Shown one piece after another: positions 27,050 to 35,298 of a DNA stretch of 64,000 nt. The position numbers were made by a program, and so were the translations under genes. Under the pieces are notes generated by a model. It had not been told where the DNA came from, did no database searches, and saw only the letters and a list, made by a program, of their open reading frames with translations. The stretch comes from Bradyrhizobium diazoefficiens (lineage in GTDB: Bacteria > Pseudomonadota > Alphaproteobacteria > Rhizobiales > Xanthobacteraceae). Position 1 is the first letter of the stretch. Every line of letters starts with the position of its first letter. The DNA is taken from the NCBI RefSeq assembly GCF_016616425.1, contig NZ_CP067101.1:2914001-2978000 (forward strand), read 5' to 3'.

Positions 27050-28128
27050 GCGCGCCGCCTGGACTTGATTTCGCCGCCATCCCGGAGCGCATCCAGTCCG
27101 AAGTGCAGCGCGCTATTCAGCGCAGCATCAAGGGTGTCGAATACTTCTCGACCTCGGGCCCTTCGCTCGGCTCGACGCCGAAGGATGTGCTGCATTCGCG
27201 CGGCACCATGAGTCTCTATCACTACCGGCCAATGTCGGACGAGATCTATCGCGTGCCGGTCTTGATCGTGATGGCCACGACCAACCGCGGTTACATCCTC
27301 GACCTCGTCCCCGGCCAGAGCTTCATCGAATTCCTGCTCAGGCGCAGTTACGACGTCTATATGCTCGACTGGAGCGCGCCGAGGCCGGAGGAGAAGAGCC
27401 TGCGGATGGAGGACTATGTCCTCGACTTCATTCCGGACTGCGTCCGCCGGGTGCAGCAGGATTCAGGCGAGCACGATGTCTCCGTCATCGGCTACTGCTT
27501 CGGCGGTGTGCTGTCGCTGCTTTACGGCGCGATCCACAAGGACGGGCCGATGAAGAATTTGATCTGCTTCACCACGCCAATCGACTTCCGCGAGATGAAG
27601 CTGTTCTCGAACTTCTCTGATCGCCGCTATTTCGACGTCGATCATCTCGTCGACAGCGTCGGGAATGTGCCGCCGGAAATGATCCTGTCCTCGTTCGAGA
27701 TGCTGCGCCCGGCCTCGCGCACGGTGAGCCAGATCCAGCTCTGGGAAAACATCTGGAACGACGAGTTCGTCAAGTCTTACCGCATGTTCGATCGCTGGGC
27801 GACCGATACGCTGCCATTGGCCGGTGAATATTTCCGCACTATCACCAAAGATCTGATGTGGGACAACAAGCTGTTCAACGACACCATGTCGGTCGGCGGC
27901 CGGCCTGCGAAGCTCGAGAACGTCAAGGTGCCGATCCTGCATGCGGTCGCCGAGCACGACCACATCGTACCGTATGAGGCCGCCAAACACCTGATCGCGA
28001 AGATTGGATCGGCGGACAAGGAAGAGGTGATGCTGAAAGGCGGTCACGTCTCGCTCGTCGCGGGCGCCAATGCCGTGAAGCGGCTATGGCCGAAACTGGA
28101 TTCCTGGCTGGGAAAGAGATCGACATGA
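27046..28128 (+). CDS. phaC: Poly(3-hydroxyalkanoate) synthase, class III-like PhaC
   Basis: 360-residue polymerase, which joins 3-hydroxyacyl-CoA units into PHA on the granule surface. Length and residue spacing match class III PhaC: catalytic Cys151 in VIGYCFGGV (lipase-like box), Asp305 in AEHDHIVPYE, His334 in KGGHVSLVAG, plus YMLDWSAPRPEE. Class I enzymes are about 590 residues, so this is the short type that needs a partner subunit, in keeping with the PhaE-like gene just upstream (ATGA overlap). A GNAT gene follows, again with ATGA overlap. Confidence 0.95.
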   Translation: MSAPPGLDFAAIPERIQSEVQRAIQRSIKGVEYFSTSGPSLGSTPKDVLHSRGTMSLYHYRPMSDEIYRVPVLIVMATTNRGYILDLVPGQSFIEFLLRRSYDVYMLDWSAPRPEEKSLRMEDYVLDFIPDCVRRVQQDSGEHDVSVIGYCFGGVLSLLYGAIHKDGPMKNLICFTTPIDFREMKLFSNFSDRRYFDVDHLVDSVGNVPPEMILSSFEMLRPASRTVSQIQLWENIWNDEFVKSYRMFDRWATDTLPLAGEYFRTITKDLMWDNKLFNDTMSVGGRPAKLENVKVPILHAVAEHDHIVPYEAAKHLIAKIGSADKEEVMLKGGHVSLVAGANAVKRLWPKLDSWLGKRST

Positions 28129-28718
28129 GCGAACAGCGTTCCTATCCGCGTCGCGTCAAGACCGATGCCGGCGATGTCGAGATTCGCCTGATGGCGCCCG
28201 CGGATGAAGCGGCGGTGCTCGCCTTCGGCAGAGGGCTGCCGACCCACGATCTGTTGTTTCTGCCGCGCAATATCAGCGAGCCGAAGGTGCTGTCGGCCTG
28301 GGTCAAGGAGATCGAGCGCGGCGCGATCACGAGCCTGCTTGCGGTCAAGGACGGCAAGGTGGTCGGCTGCGGCACGTTGGTGCGCGATCCGCACTCCTGG
28401 TCACCCCATGTCGGCGAGATACGCATGGTGGTGTCGCTCGATGTGCGCGGGAAGGGGGTGGGGCGGGCGCTGTCGCAGGAGACGTTTGCGCTCGCGCTCG
28501 GCGCGGGCCTGGAAAAACTGTCGGTCCAGATGACGGTCGACCAGCAGGCGGCGATCGCCGTGTTCGAGAGCCTTGGCTTCAAGGCCGAAGCGTTGCTGCG
28601 GGACCACGTTCGGGACGTCGACGGCAAGACCCATGACATCGTCGTTCTCGGCCACAACATCGCGCAGGTCCAGGCCCAGATGGAGGTCTACGGACTGCCG
28701 GGGGCGGTGCAGCACTAG
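28125..28718 (+). CDS. GNAT family N-acetyltransferase
   Basis: 197-residue acetyltransferase with the acetyl-CoA motif VRGKGVGRALSQE and the usual GNAT beta-alpha pattern (VVSLDVRGKGVG, AIAVFESLGFKAEALLRDHV). It is translated with PhaC (ATGA overlap), which suggests modification of a PHA-granule protein or of a CoA metabolite. The acceptor is unknown. The open frame extends upstream to 28086 inside phaC; ATG 28125 is preferred because of the overlap and family N-terminus. Confidence 0.85.
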   Translation: MSEQRSYPRRVKTDAGDVEIRLMAPADEAAVLAFGRGLPTHDLLFLPRNISEPKVLSAWVKEIERGAITSLLAVKDGKVVGCGTLVRDPHSWSPHVGEIRMVVSLDVRGKGVGRALSQETFALALGAGLEKLSVQMTVDQQAAIAVFESLGFKAEALLRDHVRDVDGKTHDIVVLGHNIAQVQAQMEVYGLPGAVQH

Positions 28719-28800
28719 AGACGGCAAGACGGTCGGGGGCCAGACGGCCAGGGTGGCATCAGGATGCCTCTTATCGAGGCTATTCACGATCTCGTGATAT

Positions 28801-28847
28801 TGCACTGCAGTATCGATGTTGCGCCGCACAATTAACTGTGCCATATA
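28801..28847 (+). promoter_or_regulatory. Phasin promoter with two TGC-N3-GCA boxes (candidate PhaR/AniA operator)
   Basis: Two dyads of form TGC-N3-GCA lie at 28801-28809 and 28820-28828. The second overlaps a -35-like TTGCGC (28819-28824), which is 17 bases from a -10-like CATATA (28842-28847). TGC-rich dyads of this kind are the known targets of PhaR repressors in related bacteria, which shut off phasin genes until PHA binds PhaR. Binding here is inferred. The rest of 28719-28916 holds only a small weak hairpin (28755-28768). Confidence 0.6.
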
Positions 28848-28916
28848 GGTCATGCCCCGGGCCAATGCGGACGGGGTGAGCCCATAGCTCAGAGCAATGA
28901 GGATGGAGAGAACCCC

Positions 28917-29372
28917 ATGACCACTGAAACCAACACCGCTTTCGACGGCTTCACGGACGCTTTCAAGAACATCCAGAATCTGGAAGTTCCCGAGGCTGCC
29001 CGCGAGTTCGTCAAGAAGACCGCCACCACCGCCAAGGACCGCGCCGCCGAGGCTTTCGCCGGCTCCGAGCGGGTGACCGCCGCTGTCGAGAACGCGGTGA
29101 CCGAATCCGTTGCCGAGGCCGGCAAGGTCAGCCGCAACATCCAGCAGGCGATCTACGAGGACGCCGAGGCGTTCTTCTCGGGCATCGACAAGCTCGCTTC
29201 CGCCAAGTCGTTCAGCGAGGCCGTCGAGATCCAGTCGAGCCTGCTCCGCTCGCGCGGCGAAGTGTTCGTCTCGCGTGCCAAGGCGACCGCCGACTATTTC
29301 GGCAAGCTCGCCGCCAACGGTGCGAAATCCGCTCAGGACAATTTTGCCAAGGTCTACAACAAGACCGCCTGA
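28917..29372 (+). CDS. Phasin family protein
   Basis: 151-residue phasin, a helical protein coating PHA granules. It contains the phasin pattern NIQNLEVPEAAREFVKKTAT, then an Ala-rich amphipathic helix, and FSEAVEIQSSLLRSRGEVFV followed by KATADYFGKLAANGAKSAQD. It has its own promoter region with two candidate PhaR boxes and its own terminator, so it is a single-gene unit. GGAGAG precedes ATG 28917. It lies within 1 kb of the PHA synthase operon. Confidence 0.93.
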   Translation: MTTETNTAFDGFTDAFKNIQNLEVPEAAREFVKKTATTAKDRAAEAFAGSERVTAAVENAVTESVAEAGKVSRNIQQAIYEDAEAFFSGIDKLASAKSFSEAVEIQSSLLRSRGEVFVSRAKATADYFGKLAANGAKSAQDNFAKVYNKTA

Positions 29373-29402
29373 TCCGGCGCCCTGAGCAAAAACTGAAATT
29401 TG

Positions 29403-29430
29403 AGGCCCGCTTCGGCGGGCCTTTTGTTCT
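29403..29430 (+). terminator. Rho-independent terminator after the phasin gene
   Basis: A perfect 8-bp stem AGGCCCGC/GCGGGCCT with a TTCG tetraloop (29403-29422) is followed by TTTTGTTCTT, 30 bases after the phasin stop. Confidence 0.9.
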
Positions 29431-29439
29431 TGCGCTGCC

Positions 29440-29524
29440 GTCATTGCGAGGAGCCCTTGCGACGAAGCAATCCAGAGTCTTCCCGTGGAAAGACTCTGGA
29501 TTGCTTCGCTTCGCTCGCAATGAC
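29440..29524. repeat. Palindromic repeat, family A copy 2
   Basis: Same family as at 21505-21607: outer arms GTCATTGCGAG... and ...CTCGCAATGAC, inner arms GAAGCAATCCAGAGTCTT and AAGACTCTGGATTGCTTC. An open frame running into the next gene crosses this element, but translating it gives only repeat-derived residues. Confidence 0.85.
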
Positions 29525-29542
29525 GAGTACTGTGACGCAGTG

Positions 29543-30829
29543 ATGAGTCCAGCCGCCACTTTCTCCCTCGACAGCCCCGGCGACGCTGAACGCGCGGCCG
29601 AGCTGCGTCGTGTGAAGGCGCTGGCGACGCTGGTGCTGGCCTCGACGCTGCTGCTGTTCGTCGTGGCGAAATGGCTCCTGCCGGTGCATCCCGTGTTTGG
29701 CTTCATCGCAGCCTTCGCGGAGGCTGCGACCATCGGCGGCCTCGCCGACTGGTATGCCGTGGTTGCCCTGTTCAAGCGGCCGCTCGGCCTGCCGATCCCG
29801 CATACCGCGATCATCCAAAGCAATCAGGCCCGCATCGCCGACAAGCTCGGCGAGTTCATCCAGGTGCATTTCCTCGAGACCGGTCCCGTCGAGGCCAAGC
29901 TGAAGGAGATCGATTTCGGCTCCTTCGTTGCCGACTGGCTGCGCGACCGCAAGCGCAGTGACGATCTTGCGCGCTTCGCGCTACGCCTGCTGCCGGAGGC
30001 CGTCTCGGCGACGGAGAGCTCGGGCTTGATGACCTTCATCATCCGCCGCATGTCCTCGCAGCTCCAGGCGATCGACCTTGCGCCGCTTGCGGCCGGCACG
30101 CTGCGCGGTTTCGTGGCGGAGAGACGCCACCAGATCCTGTTCGACGATCTCCTGCGCGTGATGCACGAGACGCTGAATCAGAAGGAGACCATGGCGATGA
30201 TCCGCGAGAAGGTGCGCGCGGAATTGCCGACCCTGCTGCGGCTCTACCGTGCCGACAAGTTTCTGGTGAACAAGATCGTGGCGTCCGCCACCGCGTTCTT
30301 CAATGAGGTGCGCAGCGATCCCAAGCATCCGTTCCGCGACGAGTTCGACCGCATGGTGCTGAGCTTCGTCGACCGCCTCGGCACCGATCAGGCCTATATC
30401 GACCGCATCGACGGCCTGAAGCGCGATCTGCTGGCGCGGCCCGAGCTTGCCGATCTCGCTCGAACCGTCTGGGCCAACACACGCTCGTTCATCGAGCGCA
30501 GCGCGAGCGGCGAGACACAGGTGCTGCAGCATCATCTCACTGGCATGTTCGTCGCCGCGGGTGAAGCGCTCGCGGGCGATGACGAGCTGCGTGGCGAGAT
30601 CAACAACGGTCTGGTGACCGTGCTGCGCAGCTTCGTCGCCGATCAGAAGAGCGGCGTTTCGATCTTCATCTCCGACCAGGTCAAGGCGTGGGACATGGCG
30701 CAGTTGATTTCGCTGATCGAAATCAACATCGGGCGCGACCTGCAATACATCCGTTTCAACGGTTCGCTGATCGGCGGCCTCGCCGGGCTCGCGCTCTACT
30801 CCGTAGAATTCCTGCTCCGATGGCTGTGA
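29543..30829 (+). CDS. DUF445 family membrane protein
   Basis: 428-residue protein with an N-terminal membrane helix pair (about 28-65, LVLASTLLLFVVAKWLL and VFGFIAAFAEAATIGGLADW), the DUF445 signature DWYAVVALFKRPLGLPIPHT, a long helical cytoplasmic or periplasmic part, and a C-terminal membrane helix (GSLIGGLAGLALYSVEFLLR). DUF445/YjiN proteins have no agreed function. ATG 29543 is chosen because upstream codons lie in the repeat element; no strong ribosome site is visible. The gene is monocistronic as far as can be judged. Confidence 0.9.
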   Translation: MSPAATFSLDSPGDAERAAELRRVKALATLVLASTLLLFVVAKWLLPVHPVFGFIAAFAEAATIGGLADWYAVVALFKRPLGLPIPHTAIIQSNQARIADKLGEFIQVHFLETGPVEAKLKEIDFGSFVADWLRDRKRSDDLARFALRLLPEAVSATESSGLMTFIIRRMSSQLQAIDLAPLAAGTLRGFVAERRHQILFDDLLRVMHETLNQKETMAMIREKVRAELPTLLRLYRADKFLVNKIVASATAFFNEVRSDPKHPFRDEFDRMVLSFVDRLGTDQAYIDRIDGLKRDLLARPELADLARTVWANTRSFIERSASGETQVLQHHLTGMFVAAGEALAGDDELRGEINNGLVTVLRSFVADQKSGVSIFISDQVKAWDMAQLISLIEINIGRDLQYIRFNGSLIGGLAGLALYSVEFLLRWL

Positions 30830-30858
30830 CTTTTGCGTCACGGCCGTTAGCATTAACG
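30826..30858. promoter_or_regulatory. Two adjacent perfect dyads after the DUF445 gene
   Basis: GTGAC-N6-GTCAC (30826-30841) and CGTTA-GCAT-TAACG (30845-30858) follow each other directly, about 160 bases before the hydrolase gene. There is no U-tract, so regulator binding or mRNA ends are both possible. Confidence 0.35.
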
Positions 30859-31016
30859 TGCGGGCCTATTGTCGGCCTTCCTCTCTCCCGCTTGAATGTC
30901 GGGAACCGGCCCCTAGCTGATTCATGTTGCGCTGCGGAACGATCGAGAAGCCGGCGTATTGGAATTCGCGTCCATCTGCCGGCATCGCAGCCGGCGTCTT
31001 TGCCAGGGGAATATCG

Positions 31017-31787
31017 ATGACCGCTACTGCCCAGACGCTGCGTCCGCCGTCCCGTACTCTGATGTTTCTGGAAGGGCGCGCGATCCACGAGTTCGGCGCA
31101 TTCCTCGGCGCGCTGCCGCTGCTGAGCCTCGCGCCACGCGGCGATGGGCATCCGGTGCTGGTGCTGCCGGGCCTTGTGGCCTCGGACGCGTCTACGCGCG
31201 CGCTGCGCGCGTTTTTGACCAGCAAGGGCTATGCGGTGAGCGGCTGGCGCCAGGGCCGCAACTATGGCCTGCGCGAGGGCGTGCAGCGCGCGATGGTCGA
31301 TCTGGTCCAGGAACTTAGCGACACGCATGGCCGCAAGATCAGCCTGGTCGGCTGGAGCCTCGGTGGCCTCTATGCGCGCCAGCTCGCCAAGATGATGCCC
31401 GAGCGTGTACGCCAGGTGATCACGCTCGGCAGTCCTTTTGCCGGAGATCCCCGTTCGACCAATGCCTGGCGCGTCTATGAATGGGCGAGCGGACGGAAGT
31501 CCGACGAGGTCGATCCCCAGTTCGGCGGCGAGCTCGCCGTGCCGCCGCCCGTGCCGACCACCGCCATCTTCAGCCGCACCGACGGCGTCTGCGCCTGGCA
31601 GGGCTGCATGGAAAAAACGGGCGTGCAGACCGAGAGCATCGAGATCGAAAGCAGCCATTGCGGCATGGGCCATCATCCTGCCGCGGTCTACGCTGTCGCC
31701 GACCGCCTTGCGCAGAAGGAAGGCCAGTGGCGCCCCTTCGACCGCAGCGGCTGGCGCAGCCTGGCCTATCCCGACCCGCATCGGTGA
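31017..31787 (+). CDS. Alpha/beta-fold hydrolase (paralogue of the 18.1-kb hydrolase)
   Basis: 256-residue lipase-like hydrolase. Ser114 lies in LVGWSLGGLYARQL, the acid probably in FSRTDGVCAWQG, and the histidine in SSHCGMGHHPA. Order and wording of conserved blocks match the hydrolase at 18096-18896, so one arose from the other by duplication. ATG 31017 follows CAGGGGA; the upstream open frame (from 30924) is not convincing. There is no signal peptide. A role in lipid or ester turnover is inferred from the paralogue next to the WS/DGAT gene. Confidence 0.85.
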   Translation: MTATAQTLRPPSRTLMFLEGRAIHEFGAFLGALPLLSLAPRGDGHPVLVLPGLVASDASTRALRAFLTSKGYAVSGWRQGRNYGLREGVQRAMVDLVQELSDTHGRKISLVGWSLGGLYARQLAKMMPERVRQVITLGSPFAGDPRSTNAWRVYEWASGRKSDEVDPQFGGELAVPPPVPTTAIFSRTDGVCAWQGCMEKTGVQTESIEIESSHCGMGHHPAAVYAVADRLAQKEGQWRPFDRSGWRSLAYPDPHR

Positions 31788-31817
31788 CATAATTGAGGCT
31801 GTTCGAGGGAAGCGACT

Positions 31818-32222
31818 ATGGGCGCATGGGGGATCGGAGTCTTCGAGAACGACACGTCCAGCGATTTTGCCTCCGCCGTGGCGGACGGCGGAGGCATCGA
31901 TGCGCTCAGCGAAGCCATCGACCGGGTCCTGTCGTCTGGAGGCAACTATCTCGAAGCGCCGGATGCCGAGGAGGGACTTGCTGCGGCTGATATCGTCGCG
32001 AGGTTGAGAGGGAGCCCGGGACAGCAGTCAACTTACACCGCTGCTGTCGACGCGTGGGTCGCCAAATCCAAGGCGGTGGCTTCTGACGAGATGGCACACA
32101 AAGCCAAGCAGGTGATCGCGCGAATTCTTGCCGAACCCTCCGAATTGCTCGAGCTCTGGACGGAATCTGACGACTTTGACGGCTGGAAACGCGCCGTGGA
32201 AGATGTCGCGCTGCGCCTTTAG
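31818..32222 (+). CDS. DUF4259 domain protein
   Basis: 134-residue protein beginning MGAWGIGVFENDTSSDFA, the typical start of DUF4259 proteins (an aromatic GAWG block followed by an acidic F-[ED]-ND stretch). The rest is helical. Its function is unknown; relatives are sometimes near toxin or immunity genes, but no such partner is seen here. It lies 30 bases after the hydrolase stop and may be cotranscribed with it. Confidence 0.85.
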   Translation: MGAWGIGVFENDTSSDFASAVADGGGIDALSEAIDRVLSSGGNYLEAPDAEEGLAAADIVARLRGSPGQQSTYTAAVDAWVAKSKAVASDEMAHKAKQVIARILAEPSELLELWTESDDFDGWKRAVEDVALRL

Positions 32223-32290
32223 GGCATTTCCGGACGGCACGTCGCCTATTGAGTTTGGTTGCCCGGTGCAAAACGCGCTATGCCTCGCGC

Positions 32291-33157
32291 ATGGCGCATC
32301 CGCTCTCCCGCATCATCGACCAGCTCAAGCGCGAACCGTCGCGCACCGGCTCCATCGTCATCACTATGTTCGGTGACGCCATCGTGCCGCGTGGCGGCTC
32401 GGTGTGGCTCGGTACAATGTTGGAATTTTTCGAAGGCCTGGACATCGACAGCGGCGTAGTGCGCACCGCCATGTCGCGTCTTGCGGCAGATGGCTGGCTG
32501 ACGCGCGAGAAGGTCGGCCGCAACAGTTTCTATCGACTTGCCGACAAAGGACGTCAGACATTCGAAGCTGCCACGCGCCACATCTACGATCCGCCGCCAT
32601 CTGACTGGACCGGACGCTTCGAGCTGCTCCTGATCGGCAACGGCGAGGACCGTGATGTCTCGCGCGAGGCGCTTCGCGACGCCGGCTTCGGCAGTCCGTT
32701 GCCCGGCGTCTGGGTTGCGCCGTCAGGCGTGCCGGTGCCCAATGAAGCCTCGGGCGCCATCCGTCTCGAAGTCTCGGCAGAGGATGACAGCGGCCGCCGT
32801 TTGCTCAGTGCGAGCTGGCCGCTGGATCGCACCGCGGATGCCTATCGGAAATTCATGAAGACGTTCGAGCCGCTCCGCGCCGCGATCGCGCGGGGCACGG
32901 ATTTGTCCGACGCCGAGGCGTTCACCGCGCGCATCCTGCTGATCCACTATTACCGCCGCGTCGTGCTGCGCGATCCACTGCTGCCCGAAAGCCTGCTGCC
33001 GGGGGACTGGCCGGGCAGGGCGGCACGGGAGCTCTGTGGCGAAATTTATCGCGCGCTGCTTGCCCCGTCGGAACAATGGCTTGATGGTCATGGAACCAAC
33101 GAGCGGGGACCATTGCCACCAGCACGAAGGCTTCTGGAGAGGAGGTTCGGCGCCTGA
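32291..33157 (+). CDS. paaX: Phenylacetate-responsive transcriptional repressor PaaX
   Basis: 288-residue regulator. The N-terminal winged helix (SIVITMFGDAIVPRGGSVWL then MLEFFEGLDIDSGVVRTAMS, RLAADGWLTREKVGRNSFYR) and the C-terminal PaaX domain are typical. PaaX represses phenylacetate genes and is released by phenylacetyl-CoA, the product of PaaK. It is encoded directly upstream of paaABCDE in the same direction, with only 74 bases between, where an AT-rich dyad lies. ATG 32291 starts the conserved N-terminus; a GTG at 32249 is in frame but less likely. Confidence 0.93.
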   Translation: MAHPLSRIIDQLKREPSRTGSIVITMFGDAIVPRGGSVWLGTMLEFFEGLDIDSGVVRTAMSRLAADGWLTREKVGRNSFYRLADKGRQTFEAATRHIYDPPPSDWTGRFELLLIGNGEDRDVSREALRDAGFGSPLPGVWVAPSGVPVPNEASGAIRLEVSAEDDSGRRLLSASWPLDRTADAYRKFMKTFEPLRAAIARGTDLSDAEAFTARILLIHYYRRVVLRDPLLPESLLPGDWPGRAARELCGEIYRALLAPSEQWLDGHGTNERGPLPPARRLLERRFGA

Positions 33158-33178
33158 GTTTTATGTTACAGAAATATC

Positions 33179-33206
33179 TTGCATAACGATAATTTTGTTA
33201 TACATT
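33179..33206 (+). promoter_or_regulatory. paaA promoter with ATAAC/GTTAT dyad (candidate PaaX operator)
   Basis: In an AT-rich island unlike its surroundings, TTGCAT (33179-33184) and TACATT (33201-33206) are 16 bases apart. Between and over them lies the inverted pair ATAAC (33184-33188) and GTTAT (33197-33201). A GGGAGGAC ribosome site and ATG 33232 follow. Placement fits PaaX repression; the dyad is not an obvious match to the enterobacterial PaaX site. Confidence 0.5.
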
Positions 33207-33231
33207 TCCCCCAATAAACGGGAGGACGCGC

Positions 33232-34224
33232 ATGTATACCCAGGCGCTGAACACGGCCGAGGCCGACGACCGCGGCCTTGAGGACGCGACCAAGGCTGCG
33301 CAGTTTCAGGCCCGCATCGATGCCGAGGCGCGCATCGAGCCGAACGACTGGATGCCGGCGGCCTATCGCAAGACGCTCACCCGCCAGATCTCCCAGCACG
33401 CCCATTCCGAAATCGTCGGCATGCTGCCGGAAGGCAATTGGATCACGCGCGCACCGACGCTGCGCCGCAAGGCGGCGCTGCTCGCCAAGGTGCAGGACGA
33501 GTGCGGCCACGGCCTCTATCTCTACGCCGCCGCCGAGACGCTCGGCTCATCGCGTGAGGAGCTGGTCGACGCCATGCTCGCCGGCAAGGCCAAGTACTCC
33601 TCGATCTTCAACTATCCGACGCTGACCTGGGCCGATATCGGCACCATCGGCTGGCTGGTCGATGGTGCCGCGATCATGAACCAGATCCCGCTGTGCCGCT
33701 GCTCCTACGGTCCCTATGCGCGCGCGATGATCCGGGTCTGCAAGGAGGAGTCGTTCCACCAGCGCCAGGGCTACGAGATCATGCTGACGCTGTGCCGCGG
33801 CTCGGAGGAGCAGAAGGCGATGGCGCAGGATGCGCTGAATAGATGGTGGTGGCCGGTGCTGATGATGTTCGGCCCGCCCGATGCAACGAGCCAGCACAGC
33901 GATACCTCGACGAAGTGGAAGATCAAGCGCTTCTCAAATGACGAGCTGCGCCAGAAATTCGTCGATGCCACCGTGCCGCAGGCGCAATATCTCGGTCTCA
34001 CGATTCCAGATCCGGGCATGACGCAGGATGCCGATGGACACTGGCGCTACAGCGAGATCGACTGGACCGAATTCAAGCAGGTGCTTGCCGGAAACGGCCC
34101 CTGCAATCGGGATCGCATGGCCGCGCGCCGCAAGGCGCATCAGGAGGGCGCCTGGGTGCGCGAAGCGGCGGCCGCCTATGCCGCCAAACGCGCGCACCGC
34201 CAGACTGCGCAAGCCGCCGAGTAG
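33232..34224 (+). CDS. paaA: Phenylacetyl-CoA 1,2-epoxidase catalytic subunit PaaA
   Basis: 330-residue di-iron subunit of the ring-epoxidising multicomponent oxygenase that turns phenylacetyl-CoA into the 1,2-epoxide. The iron-ligand motifs [10 protein letters not shown] and [13 protein letters not shown] are visible, as is the family block [20 protein letters not shown]. It is the first gene of paaABCDE, followed by paaB after ten bases. It works in the cytoplasm as an A-C core with B, and receives electrons from PaaE. Confidence 0.97.
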   Translation: MYTQALNTAEADDRGLEDATKAAQFQARIDAEARIEPNDWMPAAYRKTLTRQISQHAHSEIVGMLPEGNWITRAPTLRRKAALLAKVQDECGHGLYLYAAAETLGSSREELVDAMLAGKAKYSSIFNYPTLTWADIGTIGWLVDGAAIMNQIPLCRCSYGPYARAMIRVCKEESFHQRQGYEIMLTLCRGSEEQKAMAQDALNRWWWPVLMMFGPPDATSQHSDTSTKWKIKRFSNDELRQKFVDATVPQAQYLGLTIPDPGMTQDADGHWRYSEIDWTEFKQVLAGNGPCNRDRMAARRKAHQEGAWVREAAAAYAAKRAHRQTAQAAE

Positions 34225-34234
34225 GGAGATCGAT

Positions 34235-34522
34235 ATGGCCACGCCGAACACGCCGCTGTGGGAAGTCTTCATTCGCAGCCGCAACGGGCTTGCGCACAAG
34301 CATGTCGGCTCGCTGCATGCGAGCGATGCCACTATGGCCCTGCAAGCCGCCCGCGACATCTACACTCGCCGCGGCGAGGGCCTGTCGATCTGGGTCGTGC
34401 CGTCGACCGCGATCACCGCGAGCGATCCCGCCGAGAAGGGCATGATGTTCGAACCGGCGGAGTCGAAAATCTACCGGCATCCGACGTTCTATGAGGTGCC
34501 CGAAGAAGTGGGGCATATGTGA
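34235..34522 (+). CDS. paaB: Phenylacetyl-CoA epoxidase subunit PaaB
   Basis: 95-residue small subunit (TPLWEVFIRSRNGLAHKHVG, then DIYTRRGEGLSIWVVPS and KIYRHPTFYEVPEEV), standard length. It bridges PaaAC units and helps reductase docking. ATG 34235 has GTAGGGAG upstream. Its stop overlaps the paaC start (TGATG). Confidence 0.96.
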   Translation: MATPNTPLWEVFIRSRNGLAHKHVGSLHASDATMALQAARDIYTRRGEGLSIWVVPSTAITASDPAEKGMMFEPAESKIYRHPTFYEVPEEVGHM

Positions 34523-35298
34523 TGGCTGTCGCCAACATCCAGGTCTCCGAAACGCCGCTGGTGCTCATCACGCTGCGTCGTGCCGACGATGCGCTGATCC
34601 TCGGTCATCGGCTGTCGGAATGGTGTGGGCACGCACCGATGCTGGAGGAGGACATGGCGCTCTCCAACATCGCGCTCGATCTCATCGGCCAGGCCCGTGA
34701 GCTCTATAGCTACGCAGCCAAGGCCGAAGGCAAGGACAACGACGAGGACAAATTCGCATATTTGCGCGACGTCAGGCAGTACCGAAACCTCCTGCTGGTC
34801 GAGCAGCCGAATGGCGATTTTGCGCAGACGCTGGTGCGGCAGTTCTTCTATTCTGCGTTCGCCGACCTCTATTGGCGCGCGATGATGACCTCGCACGACA
34901 CGACGCTTGCCGCGATTGCCGCCAAGTCGGAGAAGGAGAGTGCTTATCACTTGCGCCATGCCTCGGAGTGGATCATCCGGCTCGGCGACGGCACGGACGA
35001 GAGCCACGCCCGCGCACAAGCTGCGATCGATCACCTCTGGGCCTTCACCGGCGAGATGTTCGTCGTTGATGACGGCGAGCGCGCACTGATCCATGCCGGC
35101 ATCGCTATCGATCCCGGAGAATTGCGCGGTCGCTGGCTGCAGACGCTTTCCAACGTCGTCAGGGAAGCGACACTCGAGCTGCCGCAGAGCGACTGGATGC
35201 AGCAGGGCGGCCGTGCTGGTCGGCACAGCGAACATCTCGGCCATCTCTTGTCGGAACTGCAATCGATGCAGCGCACCTTTCCGGGGCTGACATGGTGA
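34522..35298 (+). CDS. paaC: Phenylacetyl-CoA epoxidase structural subunit PaaC
   Basis: 258-residue helical partner of PaaA with ferritin-like fold. Typical blocks are LGHRLSEWCGHAPMLEEDMA, ALDLIGQARELYSYAAKAEG and KEKESAYHLRHASEWIIRLG-like sequence (here KSEKESAYHLRHASEW). PaaC does not hold the active di-iron site. The ATG at 34522 overlaps the paaB stop; a GTG one codon earlier is equally in frame. Its end overlaps paaD by seven bases. Confidence 0.95.
   Translation: MAVANIQVSETPLVLITLRRADDALILGHRLSEWCGHAPMLEEDMALSNIALDLIGQARELYSYAAKAEGKDNDEDKFAYLRDVRQYRNLLLVEQPNGDFAQTLVRQFFYSAFADLYWRAMMTSHDTTLAAIAAKSEKESAYHLRHASEWIIRLGDGTDESHARAQAAIDHLWAFTGEMFVVDDGERALIHAGIAIDPGELRGRWLQTLSNVVREATLELPQSDWMQQGGRAGRHSEHLGHLLSELQSMQRTFPGLTW

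Noticed and set aside
29444..29542. N-terminal extension of the DUF445 protein
   Set aside because: The codons are the translated family A repeat, not conserved protein.
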